Source: Paramacrobiotus metropolitanus (lineage: Eukaryota > Tardigrada > Eutardigrada > Parachela > Macrobiotidae). Taken from it: DNA of 64,000 bases. The DNA is taken from NCBI RefSeq assembly GCF_019649055.1, contig NW_026570236.1, forward strand, positions 1,674,001 through 1,738,000. The letters run 5' to 3'. Shown one piece after another: positions 43,926 to 57,000 of the stretch. The notes under the pieces were generated by a model, which was not told the origin of the DNA, made no database searches, and worked only from the letters and a program-made list of their open reading frames with translations. Position numbers and translations under genes: made by a program. Each line of letters starts with the position of its first letter. The stretch's first letter is position 1.

Positions 43926-46295
43926 AAGTTTTGATTTTTATTTCCAAAAAGGACACTGTTTAATTCTTAATAATAAACTGACAATAAAAAATACAGCAAC
44001 AGCCGGATGTCCAGGCTTAGCCGGTTATCCAGGCTGCTTTCGATGCTCCTTTGTCCGTAGGTATACCTCAAGCGCAGGTGGAGACACAAAAAATTTTTGG
44101 TGAATTAATTCAAACCCATACAGACATGTCAAACAATTTGCTAGTATGGCGGAAACCAAATACGTTTTACCCGTTTGTTGCCAAAAGAGCTTATTGTTCT
44201 CCCGATAATTCCCAAAAGCAAACAACGAGCAGATTTTCTGAAATCCCAATTCCACTGCTAGCCGTAATCTGGACATTATCAGATTGAATTGTTCTTGAGC
44301 CGGTGTAATTCGCGGACCTTTATAAGGAACTTGGATTTCTTCCGAAAGACAATACCCTTTATCACCAAATAAAAAGTACGGCTTCCCCCACTCGAGATTT
44401 TTTATCTGCAACCGCTCACGTATTCTAGACTCCCGTGCCATATATCCGTCATGCCTGCTTCCTTCGCACGGTCCCCACATATTCACTATCAGACCGTCAG
44501 GAGCCAAAATGCTCTGATACTTCATAACGTGACCGCGGCAATGACCGGAATAATACAAGCGCTGCAAAAATCCAGGCCGGCAGATTGGACGCGCTGTGCC
44601 ATCTATGAAACCCCAGCACTTGTCTGCAATACGACAATAGCTTAGTTATTAATTCCAGATTTCATGGCGATCCATGATCAGCCGGCTAACCAGGCTTAAA
44701 TTACCGTAAATTCCTCCACTCGCTGTTTCCACCGCCTTTGCGTAAAGTGCTATGCGTTCACCAGATAGCCAGGGTTGTGTTAAAGAGTTCAACAAATGTC
44801 CATGCTTATCATAAACGATGTTAATTGTTGCATTGTAAATCCTTGATAATTGACTTTTTTCCCGGCCGAGTAGCTCCATACAATCACCCCACCGGTTTGG
44901 ATAAGCAAGTCTTCTTAGCACGACAGCTAAACCAAAACGTCCACTCACTTTCGAATTGTTGCTGCAGTGAATGACATTTGGAATCTGCAGGGCGCGGTAC
45001 AGTCTTTCAAAATCGTTATAACACTCCAGCCGGAAAAAATGCTTCAGCTTATCGTTTCCCATCGTTTGCAAGTCTAGCTCGTGCCTCACGTAGAATTTTT
45101 CCAATTCCTTCTCTTGGCGGTCCACGACAAACGCTGCTGCTGCAAAAAGCAGTAAGCGCCAGGTTTTCCGGCTACGTTTCTTCCGTGCTTTTGCAGCTAA
45201 AGCACGACGTGGTTTCTTTTCAAACATGTGAAAATTATTATTTACCCGTGCCATCTCAAAAGTAAATCAGTTTCTGAGTTTCACAAAAAAATTAGACGAG
45301 GGAGGAGAAGGGCTGATATTTTTTACTAACATCTCGTACCGCCAACGAAATGCAATTACATGAATTTTAATCAGATTCACAAGGTTTATGATTTGAGATT
45401 TTGTTGTTTCTTCGTAGGATTCTTACATGGTCTGCCAATTACCCAAAGATTGCATAAAATCGAGTGAATTCACTTTCTTCAGTGCCTAACATTTATGTAA
45501 AAATAACAAAAGTAGCCACAGACGAAATAATCCAGTAGGAACAGAAGCATCAGTACAAAACTGATATTATTACAAAAACAAAAAATCCAACCATATTGAT
45601 GTGTTGCGTTCATGTTGTTCCATAAACCTGAAATCAGATTAGTAGCCAGGTTATCCGGCTTTTAAGCGCTCGTAAATGCATCGTAACTCAAATTACCTAA
45701 AAACGAATGTTGCGATGAACACGCAATTTTTCCGCCCAGACGTCCTCCCAGCGACGATCCTCACGACGGCGGCGCTCCGTACGCTCACGATCTTCCCGAC
45801 GATAGCGTTCCTCGCGAGCGTTTCGTTCAGCGCGGATTTCGTCGTCACGTTGGGCGCGAATCTCAGCATCCTCCGCTTTGCGGTCATCCTCGATTTGGCG
45901 CATAGCTCGCTCTTTATCCTGTAGCAGTTGAATTTATCAGGACCATGAATAAAGTGCTTTTAATAATATCTAATTATTTTCATTTCATTTTTGAGAAATA
46001 CATTTATATCGCCGGATATCCTGGCTGTAAGTGAAGTAAATTTAAATCACGCGAACCTCCAGAAATTTTTTAAATTTCTTCGCGCGTTCTCCGTCACGTG
46101 GCTGAAAACGGCGACTGTTCAAACGACGGCATTGACTGGTGGTGTGCCCGGGTTCAGGCTTGCGACAGTTAAAGCACACATACTGTGTTCCTGGGGAAAC
46201 AAAATTCCGGCTGTATGAAAGTATGTGAGCAATTACTCTACACTGTCTACCGCGAGCCACAGCCGGATATCCAGGCTCAGCCGGAATTCCAGGCT
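42240..46295. repeat. Dispersed 17-bp near-palindrome AGCCGGATATCCAGGCT
   Basis: Copies with few changes at 42240-42256, 42258-42274, 42695-42711, 42837-42853, 44001-44017, 44019-44035, 44680-44696, 45644-45660, 46010-46026, 46261-46277 and 46279-46295. Both orientations occur. They lie in exons, in introns and in the space between convergent genes. Several are in pairs one or two bases apart. The central 5-6 bases vary; the AGCC(G/T)G and CCAGGCT arms are kept. Confidence 0.85.
44025..45254 (-). CDS. PIF/Harbinger transposase (DDE nuclease), two exons
   Basis: Exon 1 44705-45254 and exon 2 44025-44623 are joined by an 81-nt intron (TACG|GTAATT...TTGCAG, phase 1), giving about 382 residues. 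The N-terminal part is basic, followed by a helix-turn-helix region (WGDCMELLGREKSQLSRIYN). The nuclease part has FIDGTARPICRP (first Asp), FLFGDKGYCL (second Asp) and RLRLAVELGFQKI (the catalytic Glu), the expected spacing and order for the Harbinger DDE domain. Read without the intron the frame meets two TAA codons, so splicing is needed. The 17-bp motif lies inside the intron. The gene looks intact, so the element may be or may recently have been active. Confidence 0.88.
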
Positions 46296-46894
46296 CTTTC
46301 ATGTCAGGCGTTTCATCCAGATCGCTTTCCGCTCCAGCCGGAATAACATCGGCGTCTTTCATGGACATACGATTCAAAGCTGAAACAGATGGGCCCGAAT
46401 AATGTAAATATAAACTGCAAATAAACGGCCTATGTAATACAGCCTGATACCAGATTCAACTTTTTCGAAGGCTTCTGCTTTGTTCTCCGAATGTTCCCAC
46501 TGCTGAACCAGAGCGTCGACTTCTGAAAATTAAAAATTTAAAAAGCTATGGAAAGCAAGGACAAATGTGCTTTATTTTTCCGTACAAACGTCCGCAAATC
46601 TTGCTTAGAAGGGAAACAATAACTGTTCCAATTTAAAGTCATTACAAGCAAAGACTACATTTAGAAGGTTTTACAATGCTTACCTCTCTGATCTCCAGAA
46701 ACGCTGGATGTTTCGGAACGTGCGGACAAGCGCGACACAGAGCGAGGGATGAAAACCATTATGAACAGCTGCAGTACTACACGGACTGAATCCGTCGACC
46801 TCAAGCTCGATTCTTCAATTAATAACACGACACAGATCGCCCTGATTGAGGCCTTGAGACAAGAACGATATGAAACCAAGACATAAACTTTCAA
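45697..46894 (-). CDS. Zinc-knuckle, charged coiled-coil protein (third gene of the Harbinger block)
   Basis: Exons with matching phases: a first part ending at 46684, then 46451-46522, 46251-46379, 46057-46190 and 45697-45918. The start is uncertain; the frame is open to 46894 but its hydrophobic beginning is doubtful. Features: Ser-rich segment, a helix (ALVQQWEHSENKAEAFEKVE), a segment with EPGIPAEPGYP encoded by two adjacent 17-bp motifs, a zinc knuckle CFNCRKPEPGHTTSQC with spacing 2-6-4 instead of the usual 2-4-4, and a very Arg/Glu-rich coiled coil to the stop. The last part resembles the tail of the Myb-like protein in style. The protein may bind nucleic acid. I do not recognise it as a standard Harbinger product. 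Confidence 0.62.
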
Positions 46895-48012
46895 AAAGCT
46901 ATGAAACAGGTAGATTTAAAAAAAGTAGGAGTTAAAAAACACTAGGAACTATCTGGTTTCAAAGGAAGGAATGAGATTCCTTAATTTAGTTTGGACAAAT
47001 TTTCAAGATCGACTGGCAAGATAGTTGTATGTGTGTATGCAAAGAGGCTTGCCATGCCGCACACCAGCGCGTTCAAACACGTTACGATCTATACACACAG
47101 GCCAGTTTCCGGGCGGTTCCAGCGTTAGTTGTTTGTATGCATAGGTTTCGTGTATAGATACAAGTTGTAACGCTTTTCCACTAATATAATACCATGTACA
47201 AGTACAACAGATGCACAAGTACCATGCATTTATAATTACTAACTAAATAAATCTTCTTGCGATTTAAACTACAAATCAATCAACAATTAAGCAAGCTGCG
47301 TTATGTTTTGCCACACATGGAGTTGCAAAAGTCGACGAGCCGAAACCATAAATCCTTATAAGTTTTGGATGTGATATACGGTAAACAGTAAATACCGGAA
47401 GTAATCTTTTCGCACTCTACAGTAGAAGTGCAGCAGAGACGAGTTCTGACACACACATCTCGTGTACGTGTATGTCAAATGTATGTAAATTAAAACAAGT
47501 TCAGAAAATCTGGTTTTTACGACAACAACTAAATAATTCTCGTGCGACGTTTTTTGTTGTCGATAGTTAGCACACCATATAAGCATTGCTAGTACCAGAT
47601 AATCTCTTATCATCTTTCACTTGACTAGCCAAATCAAAACGTAAAAAATACGCCAACAAAACAATCAAAAAATTGTGTGCACAATTTCATGACACAGAGA
47701 GTGTGAAGAAACATTTAGACAAGATAAAAACTAATAAAAAGCCAAAAAATCCGTGGAACAACTGTAATTCATCCGATCCACGTGAGAGAAAACGTTTAGA
47801 AAACACGAGGCCAGAAAGAGAAATAAACGACCGCAACAGCTGCAATTTTCTGGTTAATTTACACACACTTCCTCCTTGTCGTGAACGTCGAGCTGCCCGG
47901 CGAAAAGCGATCGCTTTACTGCGTCAACAGGGGATAAGCGGGGAAAAAACCGATTTCTCCCCATCGGAAAAGCATCACAGCGAGCCACATTGTGCCGATG
48001 ATGGCGACAGCA
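46895..48012. other. 3' flank of the PDZ/PH gene
   Basis: Non-coding stretch downstream of the PDZ gene stop (minus strand). 47355-48012 is the parent of the duplicated fragment at 13250-13734 plus 31659-31860. At about 47790 it shows the uninterrupted site that corresponds to the retrotransposon insertion in the copy. Confidence 0.6.
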
Positions 48013-51000
48013 TCATTGGACAATGTAATCTTTGTAGTTGCGCAGTGTTTTAAGCTGTTTCTTAATGGCCTGCACCAGATCTGAAGGCTGCACTAATATC
48101 GAGATTTCTTTCCCCAGTGCGTTCAAACGGTCATCGATCTAGAGGAAAAAAAACACCACCATTAATCAGCTGCATGTATTTCACAGAAAACTGGAAATCA
48201 TATTCACTGTCGTATAAAATTCCGTTCAAATACGGTGACAAAACCACACATTTTGTCACAAGAAGAATAAATTGTTTAACATCAGGGTGAATAATTTTTT
48301 AACACTGATCGCGTTTTTCTAGTTTTTGTAATTTTTGAACGGAGCGCCTCAGCATTCACAATTTTCTTCTGAAAAGCATTCAAAATACAAGCGGAAAGTA
48401 TGCCGAAATTTATTTATATTTAATAAAATTATAACCTTTCCGGAACAATTCAGTACAACAAAACAACTGCATTATTTTGCAAAAAAGGTCTGAAAATTAT
48501 TAATAACTAAGAAAAAGTATAAATAAAAGTAAACACATCAAATTTACCTCGTTTTCTTTAAAGAACCAGTTCAGCGGTCGGTGGTTGATCTCCGTGAGAA
48601 CCCAATTACATAGACTGCTCCCATCACACGTGACGGAGCGGGCGGGCAGGCCAAACTTAGCCGCCGGTTTCTCTGGGACAACGGTTTTAATTTCAGCGGA
48701 CTTCCCCTCCCGCATCAGGCCCAGATTCTCCCCATCCATCTGACGCTCGATGACCAGCACGCGGGCACGTGGCACCCGGTTGAGATTGAAGACCACGGAG
48801 CGATTGGGCGGAGCGTCTTGGATGAGGCGGTGGGCGTCGGTGGCGCGGGCAATGTAGATGCCGTTGACCGACACCACCTGGTCGCCCAGATGGAACACGG
48901 AGTGGAAGTGGGGATGTTCGCGCTGTTTCCAACCGGCCACCCTAAAAATAAAGCCAAATAAAATTAACGAACAAAATTTATAAAGTTAAAAATACATTTC
49001 CAGTCATTATCTATAATAAATTTCTGACAATTTTCAATTTAATTATCAGTAAATTTAATACTATCAATTTAATTATTACTTATTTCTATTTATTTCCTAA
49101 TTATTTTCAGAAAATCCCCCATGTTTTTAGTGGAACTAATCGCTCAGTTAACTGTTCAGCTACAGTTTACACGATTCGACGAAGTATCACCTGCACTGGA
49201 ATATTTCGCGAATTCATGAACAGCCTAAGCTACGCAGAAAACCAACAAAAAAATTCACTGAATGGAGCATCGATTTATGCCTGCGACAGCAAACTGCGCT
49301 AAACGCTGACAGATCATCGTCAACAAACCATAAAAACACTTTGTCAACAACGCGGCCATACGGTCAACATTGTTCACACGCAGAGCGCGACTACCTTGCG
49401 CAACAGACGAAACTATGATGTCATGTTTATCCAAACACCCGCGCCGCACAACGCCGATGACCAAAAGCATGTAGCGCGTCCTAATCAGATCGGGCCCATC
49501 CTTCTGATTATATTAATACGTGCACCTTCGCCTGCCAGCGTCAACAGCCAAATAACCGATACTACCCAGACGACCGGATGGGATTGGAAGCGGCCTGACA
49601 TTGTGCCGTTAAACTAGCGCACTGTTTACCGAAACAGAGCGATAGATAGGGGACGGATGCAGACCCGAAGAGATACCTAATCAAGCGACAACGCACCTTT
49701 TACACTTTTACAGCCCGGCTGCTTCCCGTCGCCGCCTGTTCTACACACGCACACCCTAATTCCGCGTGCGCGAGCGTGCTCACTTTGTGGAATGACACAC
49801 GGGCGGTCATTTTGCCAGGAAATCGACTGGAGAAAAATGCTGGGCTATCCATCTGCCAAAATATCTTTCACACCACACCACAGCAGCGCCTCGTGTGTTT
49901 ACAAAATCGCATCGCAAACAAATAATCAGTCACGATCCATCGGTTATCGGGGCAAAAATCACGGCGTGAAGGTCACGCGCCAACTTGAACCACCCAAAAA
50001 CAGAAAAGCCTTATCGTTTAAAAAATCTATCATTTAAAAAAATCAAGGCCCTGAAATTTCCACGAAAAAAGTTTGAAAAAATCGAAAATATTAAACAAAA
50101 AGGGCAAAGTTGAATGAAATACGATAAGCATGGAAAGATAATTTCTGCTTGCGCAAATGTTATGCCTTTTACCAGACACATCCAAAGGCGTCCACCAGCG
50201 CCAATGACGCCAGACAGTCCTTCTTGCGCAGCTTGACGGTGACCCCCCGCGGATCGTGCATCTGCTCCTTCAGTCGGACGACCTGCTGCTGGCGCAACGT
50301 GAGCACTTTTTCCGTCCTTGTTGAGCCGGTATTTTTATCCTCGCTCTTGTCGGTATCACAGGACCAGAAGGCTGAAAAGGGCGCCAGTGCTGACGTGGGA
50401 CTGGGCTCGGATAAAGTGGAGGAAGCCACGCTATGATCACTTAACGCCGGCGAGGCCGTCTGAGATCGGGTTTCCTGTTGGATAATAAACCGGTAAATTA
50501 ACAGTAAGCAACATTTTGCAACATGAAGTAATAAAAAGTAATATAATTATATTCGAAGTATGCGAAATTCATTTTACACTAAAGCAGTTAAATACTCGGA
50601 GCTTTCCGAAGAACTGTGCAAACCTGTGCACTACGATTGCTCCCAATGCTCAATCACAGAAATGTACGCCTGTGAAATATAAATTCCGTATGCACCGTGC
50701 AACAAAAAGAAAAATATCGGAAAGCGTGATTAAATTCACTTTTTCCAGCTTACGAAAACTATTGCATCATCGACGGAGCTACGTTTAATCTGTAAATCGA
50801 TAAATTTGTTATTATTGACCCTTCCATTTCGCACCATCAACGGTTGGCATAAAAGCAACGTCGGTGGTTCGCAATGGATTATTTTTCCACTTTTGCTCTC
50901 CTGACCAACCACTTCGGATCAGCAAGTATTCCGGTCGGCAGGATGAATGAATCAAGAGGCTTGTTGTGACATGTGTGCGGGAGTATGAGAGCAGAGAGCG

Positions 51001-54000
51001 GATCGGACCGGCATTAATGATTTATACCCCGATGAATGGGCACGGCTCCCACACCACACCACTTTATTTTTATTTCATTCATTCATTTATTCCGCCGCGC
51101 CATCTGGTCTGGCAAAGCAACACAGTACACACACTCATGCAGTCAGGCCTGATGAGCCAGCCAAGCAGTCGCCGGGGATATTTTTATGAATGAATAAAAT
51201 GAATGAATGAAAGCGCAACATGAATGAAAACAGCGACCTGACTGGACAGTTGGCAGTGCAACCACGTTTCGATGGATAGACATAACTGACAGCGGGAGAG
51301 ATGTGCCATATCCTATGAGTTTCTTTCATTCACAAAAACTGACCACCGACGCTGATTACCGCCCTTTTTTCAGTTCGAAGCTGGGAACCATTGGAAAGTC
51401 CGCCCAAAAAACATTGCACATGCATGCGAACAAAACTCTAATTTAGTAGTACTTGCAAGGGTGAACTGTGAACTTATTTGCAAACCAAAAATTATAATTA
51501 TTAAATGCAGCGGACTGTAAATGTTCTTCACAACATCTTTCGATGGTAACCCGCATTGGCTGATGCCACTACTCTACGAAACCACACTGAAACATAATAC
51601 AGCTACACATTTACATTTACCTAATCAAATTATTTTTCGTCTCATCGTCATTTTCAGAAATTCGTGTTTTCAGTGTTTGTATATATTTTTTCTGTCCAGC
51701 TACCTGCACCTGAATGTGTAACAAAATTAGTCTAAATCTACGCGCGCGAATTGTTATGTATTCTGGCTGATGGCGGTTAAAGAACTTAATCCTTTACCAA
51801 AATTTTAAAATGAAAGAAAGCATCAAACTATGTAGACACAACGACGTCAACACGTACAACGCAATATCATTTCACGCTAAAATAATGAAAACGCGTGACT
51901 TACTCGTCTGAAATGACCATTATCCATCGACGACGACATCCTCCTGTCTCTCCTTGCCACACTCCCTTCCACTTTCTCCAGCTTCTTCTGAAACAGCGTC
52001 CCATACTCTTTCTTCTCCTCATCCAGACTGATCAGGGGTGCCATTCCCCCGGCGTCCTTGTCCTTCCGATCCTCGGCTATCCGTGGCGGTGGTGGCGGGG
52101 AATATGCGCCGAGAGGAGCGGATGCGGCACCGTCGCATCAGTTTGACGCCGCGCGGAGGGATGGGCGGCGGCATGGTGGGAGAGGTCGGGAGGGACGCGG
52201 ATTTCTGCTCTGGAATGGGTGGTGCACTGAAGGCCGGAGGGGAAGACAGCGCCGGGTCCAGCGGTTGGATGGGGAGGCGCAGCGCCGGGGGTTTCTTGAT
52301 GGGGTGATCGCGGAGACGGCCCGATGTGCGGGTGCGATCACTGCGGAGGAGTGTCGGCGACAGGGAGGTGGACGGGGTGAAGAGGATGTGCGTGGGCTCG
52401 GACGGGGGTTCCGAAGGACTAGGAGGGCTGGGGTCGGCTTTCGACACCAGAGGGCACCGAGTGTAGGCGTTTTTATCACCCTACAATCATCCGAATTAGA
52501 TCCAGTGCTTGTTATTTGCGGTTTTATAATTACCCTTAACGTAGACAGATTTGACATTGACAGCCTTACAAAACAATTTTGATTTTTTCTAAATTTAATT
52601 TTCGAAATAACGCAACGCCTGAAATGCATTGACGTAATTACAAGCGATGCGGTTAGCGTCATCGGAAATTCCAGCAAAATTGGTTTGTGTTTATGCAAAG
52701 AGCGGATGCGATAAAGGGAACCATTTGCAGCATCACATCCGCATGGATACTCAGAGATTTTCTCACAATGATGATAGCGATCGAATGATGAGAAATCGAG
52801 CGTTGGGGTGGCACACCCCACTGACCAACATATCTGCATACTTCCGTGCTAGCCATGAGCGTGAGTAATGCGCTCCCATTAGGGCGCTCACATGGACCGC
52901 AGACGAATTTCAGCCATGATGCAATCGTTCAATATTCGTGAATAAAGTAAGTAAACTGCTCAAAATAGTTAAATCACTTAATTACAATTTTGGAGCAATT
53001 TTAAGTAAACTATCGAAACATTTAAATAAATAAATTCAGCTAACTATTTTTTGACAATTACTAATTATTCTACAAATATAGGTACCAGTAATTTATTTCA
53101 TAAAAGCACTGCACCAACAGAAACAAAGAAAAATTCAATTATAACAATTTTCATCCTTAAGAAAATTAATTGGAAGTCACATTACACTTTCCATCGGTTG
53201 ACTCAAAATATTTCATGACAACTGTCGGCTTCAAGAAAATGTGAATTCGCGATACCGGTAAAGCACAAAAACTTTCATGCAACACTGCATAGCAAATAAT
53301 CAGTGTTAATTTTAATGTTATCAATTAGGTACAGAGTAAGTCCAGCAACTTACCATCAATGCAAATCGTTGCACAATAAAATTCATCTTTCCAAACAAAA
53401 TTATTCAGTTTTCACAGGAAGGGTTCCAATGCAAAAACACACCCCAACACAAGTGCTACGAAAAATTCCTTGCAAGTATCTTCCACGAAACAAACAGAAC
53501 AAAAGTAGGCAAACCTCGTGCGCACCGCAATCAAAACCAACAATCACCCATGAATCAGTCGCAACGAGTGGTACATTCATCCAAACACGTAATACTTTTC
53601 GATCGGCATCGCATCAAAATTATCTCCAGCAGTATGAAGAATCTACACCCGTCCACCCGGCTGAACTTTCACCCACAACCGGCGCAAAACCTCCCTGCAT
53701 CCGATGCAACACCGGAGCCGGTCGGGGCTACCGAACAAAACACCGACGACAAACACACACTGCATTTTCTGACCGGTTATAAACGGCTGGGTGCGGCACC
53801 CTTCTGCATTCTGCCTGTCCTGCTGCCTTTGCAATGTCTCTGCCTACCTCTCAGTTTCTTAAATGGGTTTGTTATCGATTTTTCCAAACCCCCTCAGACC
53901 ACTACACATGGCATTCTTAGGCTTGTCAGAAATGAATGAAATTTTTCAATGAACCAAACTGGCCCGACCGGGTCCGGCTGCCTTCGAGTGTCTGTTTCGC

Positions 54001-57000
54001 CAACTGATATTTAATCCCCAAAATGGATCACCAGACACACCACTGGCATTCCGACCCCACGACAACAGTCATCCGTCAGCAGTGTTCACTGAAGGGCTCT
54101 TCTTAATGAGGCCCGTTTCCAGCGGAAATTTCAAACTCATTTACCGGGGCTTCCTTTTCCGATAAATCATTCGTATGGGATGACGTGAGAGGAACGCGAG
54201 GGCTCTAATGGGAATATGCCAGTTTCATTTCCGCTGGGAAAGAAACTTTTCCTTGCGCTTCTAATGCACAATTTCCGATTAACACAACCTTTTACAGAAT
54301 ACGTGACTTCAGTTTCAGCTCTTATTATTATCTCACCTCATTTAAAAAAATTTCGCCTATTCGATAAAAATAATTTGTTAAATATTAACGATAATTTATC
54401 GAAAAAATTAAACCGATCCCTAAATTTATTTTTTTATTTTAATTTTACGGGCTACCATCACGATTGAAAATGTGGCAATTTTAATACAAAAATTATCGAG
54501 CGACGGCAGTAAATTCGCAGGAATTGCCGAACCGGCTCGTCCAATGAATGCAGACCCACACCAATCAAGGGGGAGCGTAAATGATGATTTGTCCCAGTAG
54601 GTAATCTGTCAATAATGCATCCCTCGTGCAACGCTCACATGCCCTCTCCTCTCTATAAGCAGCGCCCACATTTTTTCCGCCGAGCATTGCATAATTCAAT
54701 CTAGCCACGGTTTGTTCGTTGCAGCTGCAATTTCCCTTGCATCACCGGTTTGAAAGGCGATAGCCATGGGTACATTATTGTGCAGTCAATGGACTATTGA
54801 TTCATTCATTACCGTTGCTCGGTGAACACTGCTCACAGCAGCAACCCATACACACACACACCGGCCTTGACACTCCCCAATTCGTGCAGGCTTCATTAAT
54901 TTCTCCTACCTGCTCTAAATATTTTCTCATTGATAATCTGCATTCTGCACCCAGGACGGTAAATCGACCATGTTCTGGGTGCGTCCCGCTAATGCTGCTG
55001 CTGTCTTATCGAGAGAGCGCACAACGTATTTTCCGGCATGCTACCAACACCCTCTTCGCCCGATGGACTTTAATCTTTCAGCGCGGTGAAGTCAAACAAT
55101 ATCTTCTCAAAAGATTACATTCTTCAAAAACGTCGCCAGTTTTCCTATTTATCATGCCAAAAAATGGGTCAAAAATTTCCATGTCCAGTATTGCTCAACG
55201 CTGATCATAAGAGAATTCGAAATTCAAATAAACACATAAACAGAAGTTAGAACCACATTCAAATTTTCTATTTAAATATTGTTCTTAATCAGAATTAAAA
55301 AGGATGCAAAAAATATGGGATAATAATACCTTTAAAATGTGAGACTTCCACAAGAAGTGCAGCACGGACTGTGAAGCAATCCGGCTCATTTAGAAATAAA
55401 ATAATAACAACGACTGCTCTTAACAAACAATGCTTTAGATGGATACTTTACTTTAGATACAGTAAAAGTCTTCATTCATTCCGCTGTATTTTCCGCATAT
55501 GCCACTCACTACGATATCGCCATAAAAAAGTATATCCTACAGTCAACAAATTGATTTGATCTACTTTCCTAACTCAAAAAGTCATCAAGAAAAAATCCGA
55601 TGCTAATCAATTCTTACTACACTGTGCAATACCCAAAACATTATAGCTAAACATCCAGAAAAATGAGTAAATAATACAGTAGCTCCTTTACAGTTTACTT
55701 AGAAAACAGGATGCCAGTTTTAAAATAATTTTTCAGGAATAAATTAGAGTTATCAGGCTGCTACATACCTGGAAAGACTGTAGCTCCTGCAACTTGGTCC
55801 GCAACGTGCCAATCCAATCCTGCATATCCGTGTGATTCTCCGCGGCCAGCTGGTAGATTTCGTTGGCCAGTGTGAGCGTGAAGGAGTGCTGATTGGGATT
55901 GATATTGGGGGAAACGTGCTGGCACTGGCTGAGCGTGATCACCCGCAGTGGCTCATGCGATAAGGAACTCCTGTGATCCTCGTACAGCTCCAAAAATGGA
56001 CGGCTCTCATCGTGGATGCAAAATAAACAATAATACGCCTTTTCCCGCTAAACAACAAAACACCCACACAGCGTTAACCACCAAAATATAAATATTTTTC
56101 GTCTTATAGCGCATAGTTTTTTCACACGTCCATATGTCACACAACGACATTTTTCATTCAACTTCTTAGGATCATTGCTCGCAATTCAAAGAAACGCCAG
56201 TAAGAAAAATTTCCATCGGAATCATGGTGCTACAACATTCTCTCAAAGAGCCGGTTCGTGTACCACTTGTTATTCCCAAAATTCCAGCCAGCAAAAACAT
56301 GTTCAAAAATCCCAGTCCCAATTCAAATTACAGTACTTATCAAAATTATTTAAATTATCAAATAAAATCCGACCAAAAGAACGATCTGTTGAAGCAGTTA
56401 CTTTTAATTCTTTCCAGCTTTTAATTATATTATGTAATGAACCAGCCCAATGAAAATCTTGCATACTAAAAATAAACAGTTTAGCCAGAATAACGTATAA
56501 ACTATAATGTGCTGATTTCGTAATGGGAAAATGACGCAAATCAATCAACATATGGCACCCTATCCAACAGCCCCGAAATCAGGATCGATAATCGGTTATG
56601 CAAACAGAAACGCTCAAAAGCCTTATCATAAACTCTAAACATTAAACATTTTCTAAACAATTTCTGATAAGCATTTTTACTTGTTTAAACCTAATCTCCT
56701 TCACGGCTAACATTCAAACCTCCACGGAAATTGTATTATCATGATTCATAGAAACAATGGGCGCATTTCCGTCGCATAAAAGCGGTTCCCGAAATTACCT
56801 GATACAACCACCATCGACCGATACCGGAAAATTATTTAAAATGGTTGACAGCGGAATAAAAAGAAAAACACGATAATAAAATTTTAACCTGGAAATTTTC
56901 GAATTAATCGCTCAAAACCACATTAAATGCGATATCAGAATCAATATAAAACCGACACAAAAACAGTACCGACTCAGACCGAGTACGAAACAAACAGGTT

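Larger units (their letters stand above)
41939..46894. mobile_element. PIF/Harbinger-type transposon with three genes (ends not defined)
   Basis: A Harbinger transposase (44025-45254, -) and a Myb-like gene (41939-43925, +) are arranged tail to tail, as in autonomous Harbinger elements. A third multi-exon minus-strand gene (45697-46894) lies behind the transposase. All three, and the spaces between, share a 17-bp near-palindrome not seen elsewhere in the window. I could not identify the terminal inverted repeats or the 3-bp target duplication, so the limits are those of the genes. Confidence 0.65.

Noticed and set aside
44649-44704. Transposase called as a pseudogene because of two TAA codons
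   Set aside because: An 81-nt intron with good sites and matching phase removes both stops and joins conserved blocks.
51904-52839. 233-codon minus-strand frame at 52138-52839 as the real exon
   Set aside because: It runs through the intron and acceptor, and the frame that follows the TAG acceptor at 52480 joins the PH exon in phase and reads as a proline-rich linker.
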